A stretch of DNA of 64,000 bases, taken from assembly GCA_022414725.1 (NCBI GenBank), contig CM039462.1, positions 10,399,766 to 10,463,765 of the forward strand, written 5' to 3'. The notes below the pieces were generated by a model. The model ran no database searches, was not told where the DNA came from, and was given only the letters and a program-made list of their open reading frames with translations. Both the position numbers and the translations under genes were made by a program. Below, one piece after another: positions 56,490-64,000 of this stretch; positions within the stretch are counted from its first letter, which is position 1, and every line of letters starts with the position of its first letter. This stretch comes from Microglena sp. YARC. Its lineage: Eukaryota > Chlorophyta > Chlorophyceae > Chlamydomonadales > Chlamydomonadaceae.

Positions 56490-57285
56490 TCAAAGTGTCT
56501 AGGCACATACAGGTTTGGGGAATCTATTCCATGCGTGGGGTAAAGTGTCCTGTCACATCCAGGTTTGGGGAATCACATCCAGGCGTGGGGTAAAGTGTCC
56601 AGTCACATCCAGGTTTGATTTTTCTAGTCCAGGTGTGGGCTAAAGTGTCCTGTCACATCCAGGTTTGGGGAATCACATCCAGGTGTGGGATAAAGTGTCC
56701 ATGCACATCCAGGTTTGGGGAATCGCATCCAGGCGTGGGGTAAAGTGTCCAGGCACATCCAGGTTTGAGGAATCACATCCAGGCGTGGGTTAAAGTGTCC
56801 AGGCACATCCAGGTTTGATTTTTCTAGTCCAGGTGTGGGGTAAAGTGTCCAGGCACATCCAGGTTTTATTTTTCTAGTCTAGGTGTGGGGTAAAGTGTCC
56901 AGGCACATCCAGGTTTGGGGAATCACATCCAGGTGTGGGGTAAAGTGTCTAGTCACATCCAGGTTTGATGTTTCTAGTCCAGGCGTGGGTTAAAGTGTCC
57001 AGGCACATCCGGTGATCCGGGTTTGATTTTTCTAGTCCAGGTGTGGGGTAAAGTGTCCAGGCACATCCAGGTTTGGGGAATCTAGTCCAGGTGTGGGGTA
57101 AAGTGTCGAGGCACATCCAGGTTTGGGGAATCACATCCAGGTGTGGGGTAAAGTGACTAGTCACATCCAGGTTTGATTTTTCTAGTCCAGGTGTGGGGTA
57201 AAGTGTCCAGTCACATCCAGGTTTGAGGAATCTAGTCTAGGCGTGGGGTAAAGTGTCCAGGCACATCCAGGTTTGGTTTAAAGTG
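56490..57285 (+). repeat. 50-bp minisatellite, about 16 copies, two variants
   Basis: The unit is CACATCCAGG + variable half + AGGTGTGGGGTAAAGTGTCC with a 50-bp period. The variable half is either TTTGGGGAATCACATCC or TTTGATTTTTCTAGTCC, and the two alternate irregularly. No coding. Confidence 0.9.
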
Positions 57286-57565
57286 AAACCTAGCGTCTCG
57301 TCCAGGTTACGTCCACGTTCGAAACCTGGACGTAAACCTGGACGTAAACCTAGACCCCTATAGGTTAGAACTAGACCCCCTCGGCAGGCTCTCCGAACTT
57401 AACCGCCCCTTAACTTTCTTTAATGGCGGGGGGGGGTGCGCCATTGCACTAACCGGGACGGTTGGTCTTTAACCGGACCTTAACTTTTTGTGTTTCCGAA
57501 CAAACACCGGTTAGCGCCGAAAATGACGAATTTAACCGCCGCTTAATCGGACCCTTAAAAATAAA
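57286..57565. other. Spacer between minisatellite and LINE2
   Basis: It contains ACCTGGACGTAAACCTGGACG duplicates (57325-57350), and TTAACCG-type repeats with both orientations of AACCGG. No gene or element boundary other than the LINE2 3' end is recognised. Confidence 0.5.
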
Positions 57566-57649
57566 TTAACGCCTGGAGGGGCGTGGTGTTAAGGGGACCC
57601 TCCCGTACGCCGCAGCTGGGGAAAGTCACCATGGTAGACATAGTAAGTG

Positions 57650-58290
57650 TCACCCTCCAGGCGGGAGGGACTCCTTCATGCGACGTGTGGCAAGAATGCT
57701 GGTACAGGAGGCGATAGATTCCCTGTGCAGCTTAGAGATGAGTTTGTCTACGTGTTCGCGACTGATCCCTAAGGTGGAGAGATTGGTAATAGTTGTGATT
57801 GGTATGGTACCAGTGGTACCTATGGTGAAGACTAGGTAGTGGACAAGGAATCCTTGTTGTTGAAGGATACGTTGGAGCTCCTTATGCTGAACGCTCTTTT
57901 CCTGGAATTTGATGTGGTGGTTAGTGTCTGAGCAATAGCCCAGTTCAACTAGGTAGGCTTTTCTTGGTTTGGATTCGTCGTCAATGAGGAGGAGATCAGG
58001 CCTGTATTTATCCCATGTGGCTTGGGGAAGATCAGGGGGGTTGAGTGTGGTTGGGGGTCTCGTGGGAATGTCGGATGTCGCTTCACAAGTGCCTGCATCC
58101 ATGTACATGGGGAGAGCCCCCAGAGCTCCTTTGGCTACTGCCTTTTGGATGAGTTGGACCGCCTTATTATGTCTGTTGATATGCATTCCTTTGAAGACAG
58201 GGTGGCTTCACCCAGCAAGAATATGGCCAGCTCCGTCCTGTGCTTTTCGACAAAGAGGGCAGTTATCATCAGAGGGGGGGCTAGTGCTGG
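57650..58290 (-). pseudogene. LINE2 CCHC knuckle and restriction-like endonuclease
   Basis: CPLCRKAQDGAGHILAG then a Cys replaced or shifted near 58208 forms the C-x2-C-x8-H-x4-C knuckle. The open frame 57650-58186 starts MHINRHNKAVQLIQKAV and carries YRPDLLLIDDESKP then AYLVELGYCSDTNHHIKFQE, the RPD...E nuclease core, and VHYLVFTIGTTGTIPIT. It ends SILATRRMKESLPPGG. It matches the LINE1 C-terminus block by block. It would cleave target DNA in the manner of R2-type LINEs. Confidence 0.8.
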
Positions 58291-58693
58291 TACCATAGGG
58301 GCGTTTGTATATGTACGCCAGTTTCCTAGTCCATAAGCGTCCCCACCTAGCCTTGTGGATTTGTATTTTTTTGCCACCATTTGATGTCGGTGGATTGCCA
58401 GAAACGATTACTAGCCTGAGGGAGGAGGAAGGGGTTGGCTTGCTCCCACATGGAGGAGTATAAGCCCGTGGTGTTGGCATGCCCAGTGTGCAGGGGGGTG
58501 GGGAGGTTAGCCTTGATACCCTTGGTGAGATTGTTGGCCGGGTGCCGGGGGGGCTGGTCCCCATTAATAGATTTGGGGGGCTGGACAGACGGCCAATGCA
58601 TTTTGAGGTGCGCATGTTCCCCTGTTTTAACTGGTCCAATTACATTGTATCCTGTCGTCGCTTCTTTCGCGAGCGTGTCTGCCTCGTCATTCC

Positions 58694-59120
58694 CTACGAT
58701 TCCTGAGTGAGATCGGACCTTAAGCAGGCGTGTGGCAGCAGCAGCGTTGTGTCTGTTGATAATGTGGATGGCGATGTCTTGCAGGAGGTCGCGGTGTTTG
58801 TTTTTCCCGTGTCCTGCTGGGATGGTAAAATGTGCAGGTTAATAAGCTGCAAGGAGCATAAGCTGTCGGAGTAGATGGTGAGTTCTTCATCTATTTCGGA
58901 GTGTACGAGTGCTTGTTGGATTGCCACGAGTTCGGCGCGATTGATGTCGGCAGTGATGCCCTGTCCGCCAGGGTCTATGCGGAGGCAACGTGCATCGGCC
59001 CTGGGGGAGTATATGCCTGCCCCTAGGCGTAGGACGCCGTCTTTGTCTATGATGGCACTTCCATCTGTGTATAGAGCGAGGCCTGGTGCTTGTAGGATAG
59101 CATTTGTGCACGGGAGCAGG
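58694..59120 (-). pseudogene. LINE2 RNase H domain
   Basis: Catalytic residues in order: LALYTDGSAIIDKDG (first Asp), NRAELVAIQQALVHSE (Glu), TIYSDSLCSLQLI (second Asp) and, after a frame change near 58830, RSHSGIVGNDEADTLAKEA (final His/Asp). This is a complete type I RNase H that would remove RNA from the RNA:DNA hybrid. LINE1 has no counterpart between its connection domain and WPTVQPP segment. Confidence 0.8.
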
Positions 59121-59141
59121 GGGGTGTTATGGGTGTGGGGT

Positions 59142-59840
59142 CTATTTGCATGGGGGGGGTTGTTGTGCCCAGGTCTTAAGGAGGGAGCTAAGTGCCTTGG
59201 GTAGGTGGGTGGTAGGAAGGCCCAGTTGGGAGGGGGGGGGACCTGGTCGGGGGATGGAAGTGGCCCCCATGTCCCTCATGGTTTGGGCCCATGTGGTGGG
59301 TGGGTTGTGGAGGTACTTGGCATGGCCAGCTGGGTTTGAGATGGCAATGAGTTTGTAGGTTCCTCTGTGTCTCTTGGCAGGGTTGAGTTTGCCCCCCGTC
59401 CAGATTAGGGAGGGGGTGAGGGGTTTGGCCTTGGGAGGCAGAGTGGCTAGTTTCATAGCCCATGGGTGATTTTTAGGAGGGCGTTATGGGCATATGTGGG
59501 TTTGTGTGGGGACAAGAGGATGGTGCACGCGGGAATATCTAGGGTGTGAGCATGTATGGCACTGCCTAGTGCCCATCGAACAGCCTTGTGGGCCTCTTCA
59601 GGGTTCTGGCTGGTGAGGTGTGTGTTTCCCCCGTACCAAGGTTGGGTGTAGCAGTGGGGTCCTAAGCCAAACAGTTGGCCAAGGGGGGTGGGAGTGTTGC
59701 CCATGGGGAGGTGGGGACTCATTAGGAGGGGTGATGTGTCAAGGTCCGTTGTCATCCCCAGGGTGGACATAGCTTTGTGTATGGCAGGGGAGACATTGGA
59801 GATGGTAGTGTCTTTGTGCTGCGATAGGAGGGTGGCTACG
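59142..59840 (-). CDS. LINE2 conserved block of unknown function before RNase H
   Basis: Two open stretches (59453-59770 and 59142-59456). They include PTPLGQLFGLGPHCYTQPWY, SQNPEEAHKAVRWALGSAI and IPACTILLSPHKPTYAHNAL, then HRGTYKLIAISNPAGHAKYL. The layout of a conserved W/Y segment, an NP-x-x-A-x-x-A-V-R-W helix and a hydrophobic strand followed by a proline looks like a folded enzyme domain, loosely like phage Dam-type methyltransferases, but the NPPY catalytic motif is absent. No function is claimed. It is absent from LINE1. Confidence 0.4.
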
Positions 59841-60133
59841 TCTCCAGCGAAGGTTCTTGTGCTGTGGAGGGTCCAGAGGTGGGGAGAGTGTGCCTTGGTG
59901 GTATGGTATCTGTGGTGGAGGAGGTGGAGTTGGGAGAGGGGTATATGACCGACACATTGGCCTGTTGGTGAGTAGATGTAGGTGGTGTCTCCGTTGTTGA
60001 GTTGGGGGGGGAGGTGGTGGTACCTGTCATTCAGGGTACCAGACTGTATGTGGTATTTGTCGGGGGGGTGGATATCCCAGTCTGGGTGGTGGTCTGCCGT
60101 GTTAATGATGAGGTTTTGCCTGAGTTCGCTGTT

Positions 60134-61660
60134 TCATTTGGCATCAAACTCTCCTCCCTCCGCCCACTGTCCTTGTTGTTGGAGGTTAGTGAGGTGGAGG
60201 TCTTGCCTGGGTGGAATGGAGGGGGGGGGGGCTTTGGGGGTAGTTTCAGTGTTGTAGGCATGGAGGAGTTCCTGAAATCTGGTGGGACCAACCAGCAGGG
60301 TGATTTGTTCCTCTGTGAGATGGACGGGGGACCAAGTGACCACAATGGAGGTGGCAGAGGAGTAGGTGTGGGAATGCACGGGGAGGCCAGCAGATATGTA
60401 ACAAGGGAGATGGTGGCAGAGAATGGTGCATGGGGCTTTCTGGACCCTCCAATATCTGTGATGGGGGGTTTCTCGAGGTTCGTTAGCCTTCCTCTTTTGG
60501 GCTCTGAAGCCCAGGAGGTGGGTCAGGCTGTGTTGGTTGCCATATAGGAGGTGGAGGAGCTTGGCTGGGGTTGGGTGAGCAAGAGGGTCTGGGGTAGTGA
60601 CAGCATGCACCAGGTCGTCAGGGGAGCTATTCTTACGGATGCTGTGGTGTTTGTAGTAGGAGGCGTCAGTACATTTGTGGGTGTCATTTCTGATGAATTG
60701 CATTCTGGCAGTCCAAGCAATCTTGGGGTCAGTGCTCCAGGCTTGAGCATACTTGGTGGGGTGAAGATAGGACTCTCTGGCCCACCACATGTGTGCATTG
60801 GAGGCAGGGATCTCCTCGATATTATGCGTGGGGGGCTGTGCTGTGGTTGGGGTAAGGATGCCGGCATTGGGGGTCAAGGGTCGGGGCAGTACGGGGGCGG
60901 TGTCCCAGTTGTTAAGGTGGTGGCTGATAGTATATGTGGAGAACTTGGTAATGTTCCGTTGGGGGATGCGTAGGTGGATGGGGAGGGTCCTCGATGCCAA
61001 GGGCAGGGGGCTGTGACAGGAGTAGGGTTGAGGTGGGCTTCCAGGTGGGGGTGGAGAGCACAGGTGTAGGCTGAGTCTGTTGAGGGCAACTTTATGCCTA
61101 GTGGAGACTCTTGTGCCATAGTTGTGTGAGGGGGTATTGGATGGGATGATTGTGGTCCCATCAGGGCTCACAATGTCAGCTAGGGAAGTAATGCCCAAGG
61201 GGATGAGGGTTTTGAGAAGATTGGGGGGAATGGTGTGTTGGGGTATGTCCGGGAGGGAGTCTTGAAGGGGGTTGAGTAGGGTTTCATCCTCCATATATAT
61301 GGATTTGGATGGAGGCTCTTTTGAGGATGTGCATTTGCCTGGCCAGGGTAAAGTATTGAAGTGTGTGGCTGGGCAAGGTAAGAGGATCCATACCCTGGAG
61401 CATAGCAGCTTCTTTGTGGAGGAGGGCTGTAGTGAGCCTGCTAGTTTCCCTGTGTCGTTGAGGGACCTAGTGAGGTGGGCTGCTGTAATTTGAGCATAGT
61501 CCACCATTAGGGAGGGGATGCCCAATCCTGCCTGTCCCAAGGGGAGGCAGACACTAGCAGTTGGGAAGGAGGGGTGTAGGTCACAGCACTTTTTAGCCAG
61601 GGTCCATATGGCCTTGTCTAAGATGCCTATATCCGAGTAGCTGTAGGGTGCTACAGTCAT
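60134..61660 (-). CDS. LINE2 RT thumb and connection domain
   Basis: A 508-codon open stretch from MTVAPYSYSDIGILDKA through GLGIPSLMVDYAQITAAHL (shared with LINE1's GLGVPSLLTEYTQITATAL) to HLTNLQQQGQWAEGGEFDAK, where a TGA lies in place of continued coding. It follows the SINE insertion. It is the longest uninterrupted frame of the element. Confidence 0.75.
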   Translation of the reverse strand: MTVAPYSYSDIGILDKAIWTLAKKCCDLHPSFPTASVCLPLGQAGLGIPSLMVDYAQITAAHLTRSLNDTGKLAGSLQPSSTKKLLCSRVWILLPCPATHFNTLPWPGKCTSSKEPPSKSIYMEDETLLNPLQDSLPDIPQHTIPPNLLKTLIPLGITSLADIVSPDGTTIIPSNTPSHNYGTRVSTRHKVALNRLSLHLCSPPPPGSPPQPYSCHSPLPLASRTLPIHLRIPQRNITKFSTYTISHHLNNWDTAPVLPRPLTPNAGILTPTTAQPPTHNIEEIPASNAHMWWARESYLHPTKYAQAWSTDPKIAWTARMQFIRNDTHKCTDASYYKHHSIRKNSSPDDLVHAVTTPDPLAHPTPAKLLHLLYGNQHSLTHLLGFRAQKRKANEPRETPHHRYWRVQKAPCTILCHHLPCYISAGLPVHSHTYSSATSIVVTWSPVHLTEEQITLLVGPTRFQELLHAYNTETTPKAPPPSIPPRQDLHLTNLQQQGQWAEGGEFDAK

Positions 61661-61769
61661 AGGGTAGGTGATGGCAGGTTTAATACACGTGGTGATGAGT
61701 CTGAGACATTGGAGAGGGGTGGCGCCTTTCGGTTTGGCAGTGGTGAGGATTTGGTGCCCTTTAGTAATG

Positions 61770-61965
61770 ATAACGCCTGGTGAGGCGTGGTGTTAAAGGA
61801 GCCCGTCGTACGCGGGTGGGGAGCGGTCTCCTACCTCAACTGGACAAGCTACCATCGCGGTTGACGACGACCTGCAACGCCAAGAGCGACCGAAGGAGGA
61901 GTCGAACCCCCGACTCTTCGTTCTTTAGCAATCTGTTCTACCACTAGACCATTGTAATCGCTAAA
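61770..61965 (-). mobile_element. tRNA-headed SINE inserted in LINE2
   Basis: On the minus strand the head has an A box TGGTCTAGTGG (61941-61951) and a perfect B box GGTTCGACTCC (61898-61908), but no full cloverleaf can be drawn, so this is a tRNA-derived SINE and not a tRNA gene. The 3' tail (61770-61813) closely matches the 3' end of LINE2 (57567-57612). LINE2 coding resumes on both sides, with a short imperfect TAAAG repeat at the edges as a candidate target duplication. Confidence 0.75.
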
Positions 61966-61966
61966 G

Positions 61967-62985
61967 AGGCTTTACTATGTATGAGGGCCAGGGCTTGTTT
62001 CCTGAGGGGTCTCCAGTTTAGGGTGAGGCTAACCGGCACCCCTAGATACTTGTATGGTTCATTGGGGGGAAGGTATGTAGCCCATGTGTCGTTAATGAGG
62101 ATGGTGTTGTGGAGAAGTTTGGTTAGGGCCTTGTGGTTGGTGGGATCCTTGGGGTGGGAGCCATGCAATATGCCAGTGATCATGCATTTACCCCCGTTAA
62201 GAGGAATCCCAGACCAAGTACTGAATTGTTGCACTTTAAGGCATTGTACCTTGAGGTTGTCTGCTGTGTTAGTGACCACACTGGTGTCATCAGCATATCC
62301 TAGACTACCTGTTTTATCTTGGTCAGTATTGGATGTTGAGGTTATGCCTTGCTTGTATCCTCTGCCCCCGGCTTGTAGCCATCTGAGGAGAGGTTCGATG
62401 AAGATGATGAAGAGTAGGGGGGAGAGGGTGTCACCTTGGATGGTGCCTCTTGTGATTTGAATGGGTTTGCCTTGGGTGTTGTTGAGGTACATGTGGGTGG
62501 TAGCCCCGTTGTAAATTCCTTTCACTGTTTCAATGACATCTACCGGGATTCCAAGGTCATACATAGTTTGGAGCAGCTTGTCCTGGTCCACCATATTAAA
62601 GGTAGATGAGAAGTCAAAGTAGGCAGCAAACAGGTCCCTTTTTGAGTGAGCCGCATCCTCGATGTCATGTAGGAGGTGGGTGAGCTGCCTATGGGTGCTT
62701 CTGTTCTGTCTGAATCCCTCTTGGGAGTCACTGAGGACTTGGTATTGGTCCAAGTATTTGGACATCACTGTTGTAACCATGTTAGTCCACAATTTACCCA
62801 TCGTGTTGTTGAGGCCAATAGGTCTGTAGTGGTTGGCTTGGGTGGGGTCTCCTTTCTTGTAAAGCATGATGGTGTTGGAGGTCTTCCAGCAAATGGGGGT
62901 GTAGCCGGTGATCCACATAAGCCCAAACATTTTATGTATGGTGTGGTGCCAAGACCAGGGGAGGCAGGTTAGGAGTTCATTGGGG
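61967..62985 (-). CDS. LINE2 reverse transcriptase
   Basis: Open for about 328 codons from MFGLMWITGYTPICWKTS. Motifs in order: HYRPIGLNNTMGKLWTNM, QEGFRQNRSTHRQLTHLL, AAYFDFSSTFNMVDQDK (first catalytic Asp), RGTIQGDTLSPLLFIIFIEP, SLGYADDTSVVTNTADN (YADD) and TWSGIPLNGGKC, then YKYLGVPVSLTLNWRPL. The frame stops where the SINE begins. All RT residues are present and intact. Confidence 0.92.
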
Positions 62986-63016
62986 ATTCCGTCTGGGCCA
63001 GCCTGTTTGCTTTTTG

Positions 63017-64000
63017 CTACGTGTTGGATGCATGTTTTTGGTAATTAGAGAACTCCATGAGGTAGGGTAGGATGGGGTTGGAGTGTTGGTGGGGTTGGGC
63101 CTTGGTTTCTAGGGAGAATGTGTCTAGCAGGGAGGCCCATGGAGGGGGGGCGGTCTGTCTGTCTTGGGGTAGGTATTTGCCGGTGCACGTGTGGTGAGGG
63201 GGGGCCATCATGTGTCCCATGTGCTCCCCCAAGATGTCCAGGAGGTCATTAGTGGACGTTTTGTGTTGGCCAGTGGTGGGGTCTTGGAGGGTCTGGGGTG
63301 ACGTCGGATTCTCAGAGGTTTCGAAGATGTTTCTGTGGGCTTGTTTAGGTTTGTTGGATAGTTGGGTCATGAAGGCTGCTTTGCCAGTGGCGGTAGCTGT
63401 TTGTCTGCTGTTCATGAGAATTCTCCGGAGGGCTGGGAGGGCCTCATCGAGGGATATATTGATTGCAGCCAAGAGGGAGGCATGGTCTGAGGCAAGCTGG
63501 ATATGGGTGAGGGTGTTAGGATGGTTATGGCATGTTTCTAGGACTGAGAGTAGAATGGGCGGTGTGATAGGAGTTGGGGTCGGTGGTTAGGAGTTTCCTG
63601 TACGTCTTAAGCTGTTGGATATGGGAGTTGATTTTGGCGTGGGCTTTGCTCTTCTTTCTGTCAAGGAAGTGCCCTGGGATTTGGTTCCTGGTAGGGCAGG
63701 TGTCAAACATAGTGGCGAGGGCCATCCTAATAGGTTCCATAATCTGGTTGCTGAGATGGTCGAGGTCTAATCCTTTTGCAAGGAGAGTGTGTTTGACTTG
63801 GTGGAGGTGGGATGGAAGGGAATTTTCTCCTATGAGGTTGGTGGCCTGGTCCCACATAGGGTAGGTGATGGTTTGGGTGTGTTCCATGAAGAAGGTAGTG
63901 TGCGTTTCTTCAATGGCCTTTCTAGTGGCGTTCATGGAGGCCTTGCTGACGGGGGTGACTAGTTGTTGGGGTCTAGGAGGGGGGGTGTCAGTCAAAGTCA
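63017..64000 (-). pseudogene. LINE2 segment between endonuclease and RT, partial
   Basis: Frames at 63525-63995 and 63017-63472 contain TCPTRNQIPGHFLDRKKSKA and INSHIQQLKTYRKLL, which align with LINE1's TKSSTPGIFLPRQTAKTYRR region just upstream of its RT. This is the linker following the APE endonuclease. The window ends before that domain. Confidence 0.65.

Larger units (their letters stand above)
57566..64000 (-). mobile_element. LINE2: RandI/Dualen-like non-LTR retrotransposon, runs off window end
   Basis: Minus-strand order: pre-RT segment, RT with YADD, connection domain, an unidentified conserved block, RNase H, CCHC knuckle and restriction-like endonuclease. The APE endonuclease would lie beyond 64000; its presence is inferred from LINE1, which is alignable from the pre-RT segment onward. 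The 3' end is near 57566 (TTAACGCCTGG on the plus strand). A SINE at about 61770-61965 interrupts the RT thumb. Several frame changes and a TGA near 60130 make this copy defective as assembled. Confidence 0.85.

Noticed and set aside
1..57285. CRISPR array
   Set aside because: The many regular repeats are contiguous tandem units without unique spacers, in a eukaryotic context.
61870..61951. tRNA gene on the minus strand
   Set aside because: A and B boxes are good, but no anticodon stem or continuous acceptor stem can be formed and a LINE-like tail follows, so it is called a SINE.

Overview
This is a repeat-saturated window from a eukaryotic nuclear genome. It most likely comes from a flagellate chlorophycean green alga. 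Three things support that: (1) two LINEs carry a dual-endonuclease layout (APE-like plus restriction-like) that matches the RandI/Dualen clade described from Chlamydomonas; (2) TGTAA, the green-algal polyadenylation signal, lies at the expected distance after the only convincing host gene; (3) that gene resembles an axonemal dynein assembly factor. Base composition near 50% GC and introns full of CA/GT and poly-G runs fit, but I cannot name the species.

Layout. 1-10.2 kb: a plus-strand spliced TPR gene, best read as DNAAF4/DYX1C1-like (Chlamydomonas PF23), with four exons that join in phase. Its introns are packed with tandem partial copies of its own exons and with CA microsatellites. 10.3-16.2 kb: a hAT-like MITE, an intron-containing tRNA-Glu(CUC), SINE-like fragments and an interrupted LTR-like repeat pair. 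16.2-24.36 kb: a minus-strand RandI/Dualen-like LINE (LINE1) running into a 1000-N gap. 25.36-43.62 kb: seven head-to-tail ~2.5 kb units of a Tc1/mariner-type transposon. They are clean on the right and increasingly insertion-laden towards the gap. 43.6-48.04 kb: fragments of an unrecognised spliced gene whose last intron holds a ~35-copy, 71-bp minisatellite. 48.456-55.401 kb: a full-length Ty1/copia element with 324-bp LTRs and a perfect 5-bp target-site duplication. 55.4-57.5 kb: palindromic and minisatellite repeats. 57.57-64 kb: a second minus-strand RandI/Dualen-like LINE (LINE2), cut by the window end. A tRNA-headed SINE has inserted into LINE2, and its 3' tail matches the LINE's own 3' end.

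How the parts relate. The only host-function genes with good support are the TPR gene and the tRNA. Almost everything else is mobile DNA or tandem repeat. Three observations deserve attention: exon-seeded tandem duplication across all introns of the TPR gene; the pair of related LINEs that differ by a ~1.2 kb cassette containing RNase H and an unidentified conserved block; and the SINE/LINE tail sharing. Many frameshifts in otherwise young elements fall in homopolymers and are probably unpolished long-read errors, so open reading frames here should not be taken at face value.
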